Assembly: GCA_030704615.1 (NCBI GenBank)
Contig: CM060732.1
Coordinates: forward strand, 8,802,001-8,866,000
Reading direction: 5' to 3'
DNA length: 64,000 nucleotides
Origin: Takakia lepidozioides
Lineage: Eukaryota; Streptophyta; Takakiopsida; Takakiales; Takakiaceae
A program made the position numbers and the translations under genes. Below, piece by piece: positions 45,500-55,927 of the stretch. The notes below the pieces were generated by a model that saw only the letters and a list, made by a program, of their open reading frames with translations, was not told the origin of the DNA and ran no database searches. Positions within the stretch are counted from its first letter, which is position 1; each line of letters starts with the position of its first letter.

Positions 45500-46882
45500 T
45501 GCTGCAACGATAAATAATTGAAGATAAGGGCATACTCACCCGTCATGACATCAATGACAAATAACTTAGCATCAGGGAAAGAGTCATCTATCGGCTCAGA
45601 GCCTACTTCCTTTGATAATCGACTCAAATGATCCGCATTGGCATGTTTGTGATATTTCAGAGCATCATGGTCGACATGAAAAACAAAAGGGTATCCCAAT
45701 AAATAATGGCGAAATTTCTAAATAGAATAAATCATGCCCAAACCCTCTCGTTAAGTGGTGGTATAATTAATCTCAGCTACAGCCAATTGCCGGCTAGAAA
45801 AATAAATCGGATGATCAAAAGACTTATCATCATTTTGACTTAAAACGCTACCAATAGCATAATTCGAGGCATCGACATAAACCTGGAATTCCTTTGTCCA
45901 ATCAGGTGAAACCAAAATAGGCGCCTTTATCAATCGGCCCTTTAATTCATGAAATGAATGTTGACATTCTTTTGTTCATTGTGGCTCGACATCATGCTTC
46001 AATAATTGCGTCAAAGGTAAGGCAATCTCGGTATATCGACGGATAAAGCGACGATAATAACCCACATACCCCAAAAATGCACGTACCTCCGTCACTGTCG
46101 TGGGGGTAGGTAATTGGACAATAATCTCAATCTTGGTGGGGTCAGTTGATATGCCTCGAATCGATACAATATGGCCCAAGAGTTTCCCCTTGGTAACCAA
46201 AAATTGGCATTTGCCTACATTTAGGGAGATTCCATACTCCTTACATTTGTGAAAACACAGCTCCAACATCTCAGCATGTGTTGCTTTACTGCTATAGACA
46301 CAAAAATCATCCAAAAATATCTCCATTATTAACCGCAATTAGTCCTGGAAGGCTGCAGTCATCACTCGTTGAAATGTAGCAGGAGCATTGCAAAGTCCGA
46401 AAGACATAACTTTGTAGGCATAAGTACCCCAATCAGTAGTAAAAGTAGTCTTTGGCCGATGTTCCTCTGCAATCGTGATCTGATTGTAACCAGAAAACCC
46501 ATCGAGGAAAGAATAGCACTCATGGCCCGCTACTGCATCCAAGATAGTATCGGTATGGGAAATAGTCCTTCCTGGTCATAGCATTAAGCTTCCGGAAGTC
46601 CTGACAGATCCGCACTTTGCCCGATTGCTTTTTGGGGACAACCACTATTGGCGTTACCCAATCGCTATAAGGTACAGGATAAATGAAACCAGCAACTAAC
46701 AATTTATCCAACTCTTCTTTAACCAACAGAGAATATTTAGGATTCAATCGATGTTGACATTGCCGCACTGGCATTGCTCCTTCCTCCAATATAATGCGAT
46801 GCTGGCAAATTTCTGGGGGTACACCCCGAAGATCAGTATAAGTCCATGCAAAAGCCGCACGATGTTTCTGGAAACAATTCAT
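45500..46882 (-). pseudogene. Reverse transcriptase and RNase H of the Ty3-type element
   Basis: RT pieces on the minus strand: VTPIVVVPKKQSGKVRICQD and FRKLNAMTRKDYFPY (46882-46520), then FLDGFSGYNQI, MSFGLCNAPATFQRVM (46542-46339). After one stop comes the catalytic FLDDFCVYS with KCQFLVTKGKLLGHIVS and AFLGYVGYYRRFI (46338-45976). RNase H starts with FQVYVDASNYAIGSVLSQ (45933-45751) and continues to NADHLSRL near 45630. Frameshifts and stops make this copy inactive. Confidence 0.92.
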
Positions 46883-47786
46883 TTGAGGGAATATCCGCAG
46901 AGATTATAATTTCATTGGGTTCAGCAGCCGTATTCAAATTCAGGGTTTGATAGGGGTCCTTCTTCACCAATGGAGCACGATTATCATCAGCCGAATCGTA
47001 CCACGCGATATCTTCTGACGTGGAGGCCAATTCCCACTCAGATTCATGCTGCACCATGTAGGATGGACGAGCTCCCTCCCATCGCAAAATAACATCATCA
47101 GAGTCACTATCAAAATCACCATGCCACAGATACTCCCCTAGATTAGCACATCGGTAAATCCGTTGGCTACGTGTATGCTTAGGCGACAGTGGAATGACTT
47201 GAGAATCACTATCGGCGTCAGATGTCCCTCCTTCAGCTTCGGAAGTAAACTCACATTCCATCTCCTGAGTTTCCCCATGATAAGCTACTGGGTACATTTG
47301 CAAGACCATTTTTTGTTGGCCTTTACCCAAAGTCAAGGTGCCTTTTCCCCAGTCATTTTTAGCTTTAGACTGGAATAACCATGGTCTCCCCAATAAAATG
47401 GGATAAGAATAGGCAGAGACGTTTAGTCGGAAAACAACATAATCAATGGAATATTCAATAGCAGCAATTATCGTTGGGACTGCAGTTAAAACACCCATTG
47501 GTTTAACGCGACTTTGATCGGCCATCCTCAACACCAATCGAGTGGTCTGTAAACCACCAAGTCCTAACTCCTCCATCGTGTCTGAACTCATCAAATTGAC
47601 ACTAGAGCCACCGTCAATCTGTACTCCAGTATTGACAACACCATCTATCGTCACATCAAGCACAAAGGCACCCGGATCCAGATTGAGTGTCGATATACTC
47701 ACTTCATGGACGTCATTGTTTGATGATTGTCTTCGAACCAGAGACGACTGCAAAAAATATCGACATTGAGGTGCGATAGCCAACAA
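46833..47786 (-). CDS. Aspartic protease region of the Ty3-type element
   Basis: An uninterrupted 317-codon reading. VNTGVQIDGGSSVNLMSSDT holds the catalytic Asp in the form D-G-G-S instead of the usual D-S/T-G-A/S. ILLGRPWLF is the conserved second motif of retrotransposon proteases. The C-terminal half is an acidic linker leading into RT. Confidence 0.8.
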   Translation of the reverse strand: MLAIAPQCRYFLQSSLVRRQSSNNDVHEVSISTLNLDPGAFVLDVTIDGVVNTGVQIDGGSSVNLMSSDTMEELGLGGLQTTRLVLRMADQSRVKPMGVLTAVPTIIAAIEYSIDYVVFRLNVSAYSYPILLGRPWLFQSKAKNDWGKGTLTLGKGQQKMVLQMYPVAYHGETQEMECEFTSEAEGGTSDADSDSQVIPLSPKHTRSQRIYRCANLGEYLWHGDFDSDSDDVILRWEGARPSYMVQHESEWELASTSEDIAWYDSADDNRAPLVKKDPYQTLNLNTAAEPNEIIISADIPSNELFPETSCGFCMDLY

Positions 47787-49946
47787 CTACCGCAAGGAAA
47801 TAGTAGGTTGCAAATAATCCAGATCCTTCAAAATATCATAATGGACCAAGCCTTTAGTCATCGCCATAACCCGCCTCCCACGCGATCCCTTGACATGTCC
47901 TATCTTGCCATTACCCATTTTCGGACCAGTATACTTCTCTCGATTTCTCCGCTGGACTGGCTCCGTTCTAGGTTGGGGTATAGCAACCGGTATTACAGGA
48001 TCAGGGTCGATAGGGTCCACGATAGTTCAAGGTGGATGGACTACCAAACTAGGCGATATCATCGGTGGTATCGGATGAATATCGGGTATGGTCGGCAACG
48101 ATTTGCATCTCATCAGTTTGCTTGGAGTTCACACTATCGGGATTCTTTAGGGCAGATTCCTCTACAATAGGGTCCATCGGCAATAGCTTACGACCTCTGG
48201 TAGTCACTGCTTTGACCATGGGAACATTGGACTCAGCATTGGAATAATATGATTGCAAGGGGGTATCAGCTGCTTCCATCTTGCCTTTGCCTTTCAGGGT
48301 GGTTCTTTTATCAGCCATTAACGTATTCATATCACCCGTCCTATCCTCCACACATTCTTGTACTGTTACTCAATTTACAACTCGATTGGTATTAGTATTT
48401 CCAAAAGAATGTGATGGCCCTGCAGTTGATGGAGCTGTACCCAAAATTGGAGGCATAGGAGTTGATGAAGATTGCTGATGGATAGGCTTTTGGGGGTATG
48501 GACTCTCACATTGTTCGGCAATATGGCCCTAACCACCACAACGTCCACACAACGGTATGTAATTGACCGGAGCCTTTGGATAGGACATTTGCTTGCAATA
48601 TGTCCAAGTTCATGACAACGAAAGCAAACAGGGTATTGCCCATTTCTCAATCGCCGTGTATTAGGCCGATTGGGAGAGTTAGATTGTTGAAGATACCCTT
48701 GTTGTTGACCGCCTCCAAAGGATTGCCCGTAAGCACCCTGGGGCGGTATTCCCCTCCATGCTGGCGATTTGGCTGATTAGTTGGCTGATACTAGCTTTGT
48801 GGCCCTCGGGCACGTCTCCAAGGCTGCCGACTCTTGGGAGGTGACCCTGACCATTGAGCAGGCATCGCTTACACCACATGTGCCATTAGGGACTCAACCT
48901 GATTGACGCCCCACCCTCCTGGCTTTTGATTGGTCTTGGCCGGGGTTAACCCCATAGCAGTTTGGAGATGCCAATGCTGCAAAATAACATGACCTGATTT
49001 ACCACAATATCCATACTTGGCAACATTGATGGGGTTTGATGCTGGTGTCAATGGGCATTCATGGGCTAAATGACCATGAACCTAACAGATAGAACACCAC
49101 ATGTTGGCCCGTTGATTATTTGGCTTTGATCTCCCTTCTCTCTTAGAAGCCAATTGCACGGAGAGTTCCTCCATCCGCTTAGTTAATGCAGCAATGTGCC
49201 CTTCCTGGGGGTCAATTGTCATGCCAGCTGATAATTGGTTTTGTAAGGATACAGGGGCATACATTCCCATAGTAGTTTGAGGAGATGAAACTATGGTTGA
49301 GGGCATCATTGTTGGTGAAATTTGTGAAGCCCAAGAATTAGTATCAAACATCGTGGGCGCCACTGAATAGATGGAAACATTAATAGTCTCCCATAATTTA
49401 GCTCAATTGAGGGCTGTTTGGAGATTGGCTGGTGTCCCCTCTTTTACAAATCTCTTCAATTCCTGCGGCATCAATCCTTCCACAAAGAGGCCCATTTGCA
49501 TATGGTTAGGGATATTGTGGTTATTCCATCGCCGGAGGATATCTTCCAATCGTCCTGCAAAGGAACCAACTGATTCTCCTTCTACCATATGGAGCTTGGT
49601 CAATTGCTCACGCAACCGGTCGGTAAAACCCAAGGGCCTGAATTGAATAAAAAAGGCTGTCTTTAGGGCATTCCAATTAGCAAAGCTACCATGAGGTTGA
49701 CGATCATACCATTGAAAAGCTAATTCATGCAATGTAGCAGGGAACATCTACTGCTTCTGTTCTAGCATTATTAGCAATACACGCCGTTATAAATTGGGCT
49801 AAGTGCCGGCAAGGTTCCTCCACCTGACTTAAAACTATGCCATTTTTGCAATTCAAATAATCAGCATAAGAGGGCAAAAATCCCTGAATGCTTTTGGAAT
49901 AAGAAGAATGAGGGTAAGACAATTGAACTTCCGGGTGCTCAGCCAA
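47787..49946 (-). pseudogene. Gag of the Ty3-type element with several zinc knuckles
   Basis: Minus-strand pieces: an N-terminal part with YADYLNCKNG (49946-49725), the gag core LHELAFQWYDRQPHGSFANW and GSFAGRLEDILRRW (49747-49403), and KRMEELSVQLASKREGRS (49363-49082). A TAG then lies inside the first knuckle (WCSIC, stop, HGHLAHECP). A degenerate second knuckle (YGYCGKSGHV) follows, then CFRCHELGHIASKCP (about 48640-48590) and CGRCGG, stop, GHIAEQCE just after. The remainder is hydrophilic and leads to the protease. At least three CCHC knuckles are more than most plant Ty3 gags have. Stops make it non-functional. Confidence 0.85.
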
Positions 49947-50430
49947 CGAAAAGCGGAGATGCTAGCTTTGGCGATAGCTCAGGAGGAACAGATTCAATTA
50001 TTACCCAAAAAGGAGGCAACGGCAAAGACAATTGAACTATCTATCGCACGAAATAAGGGACATCGTCTGGTAGTCTCCATAAGGAGAAAAGGGTTATGGG
50101 GAATGAAGGAATCTCCCATGCAAACGGAGCATCAGGCTAAGGCAAGGGCCGATCGATTGGCAGTGCGCATAGCACGACGTGCATTATTAGCTGCACAGCT
50201 AGCTGCATCGGCACCGCCTAATTTACCCCCTATTGTACTTCCTAACGTACCTATTGTACCGCCTATTGTACCAGCACCAATGGCTGCAGTACCAATTGGA
50301 GTTAATTTACAGTCGATACCGGTGGTGGTGAATGTCCTCCGCCGTCATCTCATCTGCTTTCAACAATCGCAATAATAAAAGAAATAGTGAAGGTGTATTA
50401 AAGCATCATTATCTCAAACCGCATTGTCTT

Positions 50431-50448
50431 TCCCCGGTAGCGGCGCCA
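50431..50448 (-). other. Primer binding site, tRNA-Asp type
   Basis: The minus strand reads TGGCGCCGCTACCGGGGA six bases inside the 5' LTR. The complement of the plant tRNA-Asp 3' end is TGGCGCCGTTGCCGGGG, so all but two positions match. This site marks the right-hand LTR as the 5' LTR and fixes element orientation. Confidence 0.85.
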
Positions 50449-50609
50449 AAAAGATGTACAATAAAACTATAATCAACCCTAAAAGAAAAGGATCAACCAG
50501 TCTTGAGTTTGTTCGCTGGGGAAAGCACTATACGACTGCAAAATAATGATGCTATACTACTCTATTTCTCCTCATTCCCTCTACATAGAGTTTTCTACCA
50601 CTACTTGCC

Positions 50610-50879
50610 TCAATCTAAAGCAACTAAGACCCTTCCAGTTTCACTGATATTCCCTCCATCCTCTATCATCTCTATTCCATTGACTGAAATTAAATACCAT
50701 TGTTCATCTAATTCTCTCCTCCAGTAATCTGCCTGATACAGGGTCAATAATTCTTTGCACCATCCTTTACTCAGAAGCCATAGATTGATTATTTCTATGT
50801 CACTACATCGTAGTCTTTTAAAGATATCTATCGACAGACTATCAGGTAATCCAGTAATTAATTCTATAGGGTCCTCCAT
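50610..50879 (-). CDS. F-box-like ORF 1 in the 5' LTR
   Basis: About 89 codons from MEDPIELITGLPDSLSIDIF. The F-box consensus positions (LP, L, IF, L, D, W) are at residues 9-45, followed by CKELLTLYQADYWRREL and QWY. The ORF also reads six codons upstream from a GTG. Nearly identical to the ORF at 35012-34743. Confidence 0.6.
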   Translation of the reverse strand: MEDPIELITGLPDSLSIDIFKRLRCSDIEIINLWLLSKGWCKELLTLYQADYWRRELDEQWYLISVNGIEMIEDGGNISETGRVLVALD

Positions 50880-50915
50880 TCCTTCTCCTCTCCACACATC
50901 ACCATTGATTGTGCT

Positions 50916-51224
50916 TCACCACCAATCTTGTTTCTTCAGTTCCTCCAGGGACTTTCCCTCACCAAAGGTATTATTCGATTCTCTCATAAGTTCAGGATAG
51001 TCTTCAAAAGGTCTATACCATGTCTGCAACCAACTGTGCTTCCAATAACAATTTATGTATAGAATTGATAACTCCTTGTACCATCCTCTATTGACTAATT
51101 GTAATGAAAATCTCTCTTTATCGCTATAACAAAGCTTCTGAAAGATTATTTTCGATAGATGATCTGGTAATCCGGTGATCAACTCTGATAATTCTTTTAT
51201 TCCCTCATCATTGTTCTCTGTCAT
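50916..51224 (-). CDS. F-box-like ORF 2 in the 5' LTR
   Basis: 102 codons from MTENNDEGIKELSELITGLP; the F-box core continues DHLSKIIFQKLCYSDKERFS with a later W in RGWYKELSILY. The C-terminus has KHSWLQTWYRPFEDYPELM. It is clearly homologous to ORFs 1 and 3, so the three are tandem duplicates. It starts 45 nt after ORF 3 ends. Confidence 0.6.
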   Translation of the reverse strand: MTENNDEGIKELSELITGLPDHLSKIIFQKLCYSDKERFSLQLVNRGWYKELSILYINCYWKHSWLQTWYRPFEDYPELMRESNNTFGEGKSLEELKKQDWW

Positions 51225-51268
51225 GCAAATGGTTTTACTTCACTGTTATTTTCTTCCAATTAATCCAA

Positions 51269-51550
51269 TCAAAGACTTTCTATCTTCAAGTCCTTAATCT
51301 GCCCCTTCATGAACTCTGGATAACCATCCAAAGGACAACACCACATATTAATCCACTCACGCCCCAATTGACGATGTTTATATAGAATTGATAATTCATT
51401 TCTCCAGGCTTTACTCATACTTTCTATTCGAACTAACTCTGCCTCATTGCAGGATAAACTCTTAAATATCCGAATCGATATTTCTCTGGGTAAACCATGA
51501 ATTAATTCTCGCTCAAAATCTTTATCCTCTCCATTTGTGCACATTCTCAC
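51269..51550 (-). CDS. F-box-like ORF 3 in the 5' LTR
   Basis: 93 codons from MRMCTNGEDKDFERELIHGL; the F-box core is PREISIRIFKSLSCNEAELV followed by SKAWRNELSILYKH, and the tail has WINMWCCPLDGYPEFMKG. This is the first ORF that an LTR transcript would present. Confidence 0.6.
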   Translation of the reverse strand: MRMCTNGEDKDFERELIHGLPREISIRIFKSLSCNEAELVRIESMSKAWRNELSILYKHRQLGREWINMWCCPLDGYPEFMKGQIKDLKIESL

Positions 51551-52062
51551 TATCCCACATAATTATAATTCTTCAACCATTACATTCAGAATTGGACTCA
51601 CATTCAATCATTCTATTCTTCACACAACACAAAGTGGATTGAACTTCTTTTTTCTACTTCTTCTCTTCTATTCATTCAAAAACACAACATCACAAGAACG
51701 TAGTACTAATCTACCACTGAGAAATCACTCCATCTCCTAACTCCTACTCACTCTACTCTAGTCTGCTCTGGTCACAACTCTCTGGCTCAATTGACACTGT
51801 CTGCTTCACATGAACGTAATATATAGCAGAGTGCTCCAACAACTTTAATAACCGCTCAACCTCTTTTATCCATCCTCTATAATCATTCATCCATTTCTTC
51901 TATCATCCAGTCAAGGATAGACTATCGGCTGCATATAAAATATCGAGGAACACTGCTCTATCGCAACAATATCGAAGGTATCATAGAGTATATCGATGGA
52001 AAAAGCACTAAAAAGAGTTAAAATTGTAGCTCAACCAGAAATTAATATTATTCTACAGTCCT

Positions 52063-52375
52063 ACCGTCTGTTTGTGTATTTGTCTGTCTGTCTGTCTGTT
52101 TGTTTGTGTACCCGTCTGTCTATCTACCTATCTTACTGGGTCTCTGTCTACCTGTCTTACTGGGTCTGGATTAAGATGGCGTTGACGCTAGCTTAATCTC
52201 CACCCCTCTAAGCATAAGAAAATTGACAAACAGAAAAGCACAAACCACTCAAGAACCCTGTCTGTCTGTCTACCTACCTGTTTGTCTGTCTGGGTCTGGA
52301 TTAAGATGGCGTTGACGCCAACTTAATCTCCACCCCTCTAAGCATAAGGATATTGAAAAACAGAAAAACAATAAT
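52063..52375. repeat. TCTG/TACC microsatellite with two copies of the TGGATTAAGATGGCG module
   Basis: TCTG runs and TACCTGTCT runs alternate with the module TGGATTAAGATGGCGTTGAC ... CTCCACCCCTCTAAGCATAA (52160-52240 and 52304-52366). A third copy lies left of the LTR element at 34490-34580. A minisatellite with a period of about 145 bp. Confidence 0.85.
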
Positions 52376-52424
52376 AAAAAAAACAAAAAAAAAGTTTTTT
52401 TTTTGTTTTTTTTGTTTTCCGAAT
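52376..52424. repeat. A/T inverted repeat
   Basis: An A-run with a single C is followed directly by a T-run with single Gs, forming a potential hairpin of about 20 bp. Confidence 0.7.
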
Positions 52425-52619
52425 GTGCCAGATTAAGGTGTCTTCCGGGCTGGAAGTAAGCTTCTGCCAAATTAAAATACACTTATTTAAACTCAACAAC
52501 ACATACAATTTCTGTTGAGCTTCTTTATGACACTTGAATTTTTTCCACCTATTCTTTTAAGTTTAAGCCTCCTTTCGCTTCGCTTCTCCACCTCTTCTAC
52601 ATTGTCGCTGGTTGGGATT

Positions 52620-52840
52620 TATTCTATAAGATACCCTTTCACGAATTAGGGTTACCGTTCTGGGTTTGTGGTTTCCGTTTATTCTTTGGGGTTTGGGGTT
52701 TGGGATTTATCAGTGTGGGCTTGGGTTTTAGGCTTATGGTTTGCCTTGGGGGTTCGGAGTTTGGGTTGCGGGATTAGTGTTTGTGGTTAGGGTTTCCCGT
52801 GTTTCCCTGGGTTTAGAATTTGCCATGTTTGCCGTACAAT
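52620..52840. repeat. Degenerate telomere-like (TTTAGGG-type) stretch
   Basis: GGGTTT, GGGGTTTGGGGTTTGGG, GGGTTTTAGG and TTAGGGTTTCCC words crowd into about 220 bp. They are heavily diverged from the plant telomere repeat. Could be an old interstitial telomeric tract or only a G/T-rich patch. Confidence 0.4.
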
Positions 52841-53159
52841 CACTCTTATTTCAGTCCATCCATGCTCCATTAATCAGTGCGGATTTTCATTCCACATTCA
52901 TCCATCATTCATCCCTTCACTTCTTTCATTCATCCATGCTTCTTTCATTCGCATATTCATCCCACATTGCATGCATGGAGCACGACATCTTTAGTCCCTA
53001 GCCGTCTATGTGAATTTCCATTAAGAAGTGTTTGCGTTCACGGCAATAGGCCCTGTATTACCTCGATTGTAGGCTCCGCTTTTCTAATCTGCTCATGCTT
53101 ACAATGTGCTCACGCTTAAGGGATTCTGCTCACGATTAGTGTGCAAAGCATGAGCATGC

Positions 53160-53520
53160 TCACACGGTAGCTACCCTCTGAATCTTGGGGCATGGATAAA
53201 GGCAAATGCTCCAAGGACTCAAGATAATTACTAGTACAAAGAGAGCAAGGGGGTCAGCTTGGTCCGAGATAGTTTTAATTGCGAGAATTCTGCGTGCGAT
53301 CTTCCAAAGGAAGGCAAAGACCTTAGAAGATCTGTCTTTTCTCCAAATATCCTTCCAAATGTGTCCCCAAGAGTCGTTTGTCTGTAGACTGTTGGCCCAT
53401 TTACTTTGCCATTTGTTGGCAAAGGATTGGGCGGGGGACAATAGTGAGTAGCCTAGCTTCACTGAATAAGCAAGGAAGGGGGAGCGATCCGGATTCATCC
53501 AACGCCACTCCCTGGATCGA
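53160..53520 (-). pseudogene. LINE reverse transcriptase C-terminal zinc domain (zf-RVT) relic
   Basis: The minus-strand reading has SWGHIWKDIWRKDRSSKVFA, then FLWKIARRILAIKT. In a shifted frame it continues CTSNYLESLEHLPLSMPQ. This is the C-terminal zf-RVT region of plant LINE reverse transcriptases (FLWK...C-x2-C...E-x2-H-x-F...C). Several cysteines are lost. No polymerase domain is nearby. Confidence 0.7.
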
Positions 53521-53616
53521 ATTGTAGTCCTGCCAAAGGATGCATTCGCTTCTTACTAAACCTTTGATTTTCTAATCCTTTATTCTACAATACAGGCTCA
53601 CATGTGACAGGGGAGC

Positions 53617-53635
53617 GGGGGGGGGGGGGGGGGGG
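53617..53635. repeat. Poly-G run of 19 bases
   Basis: An unbroken G homopolymer just before the small inverted-repeat element region. It could form a G-quadruplex, or be a sequencing or assembly artefact. Confidence 0.9.
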
Positions 53636-53725
53636 ATTTTGACAGCGTGCCTCCGCCGGAACATAGTCGGGGTATGGCCATCCCCGGTGATCGTACCGGC
53701 AAGGCTGCATTCAACTCGTTGGGTA

Positions 53726-54117
53726 AGAGCATCCCCACCCTACACAGAACCCCCACCGGAATATGATGATATGGTGGGCGGGAAAACGTCCCCACCCATG
53801 CACTGAACCCTATATCCCATGAAAAGCGGGCACTGAATATCGTTCTGTGCATTGAATCCGAGCGCCGTATTCAATGCACTGAATACGTCCCTGATTCCAA
53901 GTCAGTGTGACCAAGCGCGTGCTTGTCAGCATCTCGGCGGAGACCTCGCCCTTTCCTGCCAATGTGAGGCGAGGTGTGCGGGGATAGCATGGGCGATTCA
54001 GGGACAAGGGTGTACGCGAGTGGGGCTGCCGCGCCACAGAACCCAACAGGCCCTGAATTGATGACACTATCTTTGGCGTTACAAGGAGTTTTTCGGGCTC
54101 AAGGGTGGGGATGCTCT
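53726..54117. mobile_element. Small inverted-repeat element (MITE), 392 bp
   Basis: Arms AGAGCATCCCCACCCT (53726-53741) and AGGGTGGGGATGCTCT (54102-54117) are perfect inverted repeats of 16 bp. Flanking triplets are TAA/TAG-like, not a clean target duplication. Inside is a second hairpin, GTGCATTGAAT / ATTCAATGCAC at 53847-53879. No coding potential. Confidence 0.7.
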
Positions 54118-54119
54118 AG

Positions 54120-55050
54120 GCGTGTAGTCTTCTCGCTGGTGCGGCCGGGGCCTAACTGTCAATGTGTTAGCCCTGTCTAAATGTTACTTTTTTTCTACTC
54201 CCAACCGTTAACATTTATCCAGGGCAGACTGTAGTGCGTGAAACAAACGAACATAGTTAGCCGGCACATGGCTCTGCGCTTTGACATGTGGGAGCATTTT
54301 GTGATGCAATCAGCACGCCAGACAGACAAAACGCACGCCTGTGGCACAGTCGACAGCTTCCACATACCAACAATTAACAAGTTTACGCAAGCAACACAAC
54401 GGCACCAAGACCGTGCGCGCGCACCAATTTTTTTGATATGGCTTGGTCACAGACCTCCACAATTTCCACGAAGCTCCCTCGCAACTTTAACGATGTTCTT
54501 TGTCAGTTCTTGTAGGCAACTGTTTGGTTTAGGGCCATTTGTACAGACTACAGACCCAGGATAAGGATAGTGGGCTGATGCCATTGCACTGTTTTCGCTG
54601 TGATCGTCTCTGATGAGAGCCAGATTTGCATCGATTCTTAAGGGGGTGAGAGGGGAAGGGCCTAGGAGGAGGGAGAACCAGTACTACTACGGCACTCGTG
54701 CAATGCTCATTGCAGTAGTATGTCTGGCATCCCTGGTATACTTCAGAAAGGTCTTAAGCAGACCATCCATATGATGCAAGCTTTCACCCAACAATCAGAC
54801 CCAAGCAGATGGCACAACCTCTCAAACCAAGCAAAAAGAGCTGGAGTGGAAGTCTTGGTTATCCTTAATGCCCACAAATCAGGCACATGGATTGCTTTAT
54901 TGGCAGACGTGTTGAAGTCAAATTACAGGGGTAGGGCACGGAGTCCTTCACATTTTCATCAAAGGCTGCGAAGGCTTCAGCACGCTTACTTTTGCATTTC
55001 CCTGTGGTCTTATTATCTGCGCCTCAATCTTCCCCACTGGATTATATAGA
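54120..55050. other. No gene recognised
   Basis: A 109-codon plus-strand ORF (54720-55049) has no motif known to me. It lies opposite to and just beside the LINE relic and may be spurious. Confidence 0.35.
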
Positions 55051-55056
55051 ATGTAC

Positions 55057-55554
55057 TCATAAGACGTTGTTTGCCGTAGCCTTGTGGCCATTGACCCCGC
55101 GCCCAGTTTGAGCGGAACACAAAGGGACAGAACCTACCTTTGTCAGGGGCTGACGCCGGTAGTAAGACTTACCTTGGAATAAACAAGTGATCCGGGTTTT
55201 CCAGATATCCACTAGAAATCCCTTCACACAAGCATCAATCTGCTGTATGTGGTTTGCCCAATAACTAGGCCCCAAAAGGGCCTGGGCTTTTGGCTCAGCC
55301 TGGAGACTTTCAAAGTTGGTAACCAGAGGTACAGGCACAATTCCCTTGATAGATTTGAGGAGAGTGTCTCCCTGGTGAGAGAACCCCGGACAATGAATCA
55401 GAAAATGAATATTGTCTTCAGGTTGCCCACACAACAGGCAATTGCACTCTCCCTTTCCTCTCTGCTTCTGTTTGCTGTTCAAAGGTAGGCTTCCCGCCCT
55501 GAGTTTAAATTTCAGTCTAGTGCCGAGAGTGGGTAGACCCTTGAGGTCATCCAT
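55057..55554 (-). pseudogene. LINE C-terminal zinc-domain relic
   Basis: The 165-codon reading has DDLKGLPTLGTRLKFKLRAG, then NCLLCGQPEDNIHFLIHCPG (C-x2-C...H-x3-H-x-C), the terminal zinc domain of a non-LTR reverse transcriptase. It ends HKATANNVL. The ORF is open but has no polymerase upstream. A related relic is at 62780-63010. Confidence 0.65.
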
Positions 55555-55927
55555 GATGTCCTCAAATACAAAGAGTGCTGTTAAGCTAGGCAGCCTCTAA
55601 CCCCCAACTAGATTCAGACGCTCAACTGCAGCCTACTGTCCGGAAGCACCTGCCTGCACAATCATGTGATTGAGATAGCACACTTTCCAATGACAAAAGA
55701 CAACCACATCCAGACAAATAACTTCTGAGTCAAATGAACTGCACACCATACCCATATGTACACGTTTCAAAGCTCGAGGTCCTTGGAACAGAAGGGCATA
55801 GACAACATGTTGTGCAATTCAGCAACAGAGGTAGCTTGTATCCCTAATGAAGTGTCCCATGACTCCTTCCAAATCTGGCATCATCACAATAGCTGCAACT
55901 GTCAAGGGCTTGCCGAACAGAATCCAT

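Larger units (their letters stand above)
34590..52057 (-). mobile_element. Complete Ty3-type LTR retrotransposon, 17.5 kb including a nested CACTA element
   Basis: Two LTRs of about 1.6 kb (34590-36189 and 50455-52057) begin TGTA and end in TTCTRCA, with 10-bp imperfect terminal inverted repeats (TGTAGAATAA / TTATTCTGCA). The 5-bp target duplication GTCCT is perfect (34585-34589 and 52058-52062). The primer binding site is at 50431-50448 and a purine-rich tract is beside the other LTR. Minus-strand order: 5' LTR, gag with several zinc knuckles, aspartic protease, reverse transcriptase, RNase H, integrase, an extra long ORF, 3' LTR. Protease-RT-RNase H-integrase order defines Ty3/gypsy. The tRNA-Asp-like site and extra 3' ORF recall the Tat/Athila group; that placement is inference. 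Many stops and frameshifts show this copy is not autonomous. Without the CACTA insert it would be about 12.5 kb. Confidence 0.95.
50455..52057 (-). repeat. 5' LTR of the Ty3-type element, with three F-box-like ORFs
   Basis: 1603 bp, bounded by TGTA and TACA. It contains three ORFs in element-sense orientation (51550-51269, 51224-50916, 50879-50610), occupying about half of the LTR. The first roughly 500 bp (52057-51550) hold no ORF and may be the promoter part of U3. Confidence 0.95.

Noticed and set aside
34743-51550. F-box ORFs as two copies of an ordinary host F-box gene
   Set aside because: The repeats bounding them are true LTRs: target duplication, PBS and terminal TG...CA all fit, so the ORFs are part of the element.
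54720-55049. 109-codon plus-strand ORF
   Set aside because: No motif, no splice or promoter context, and adjacent to a LINE relic on the other strand.
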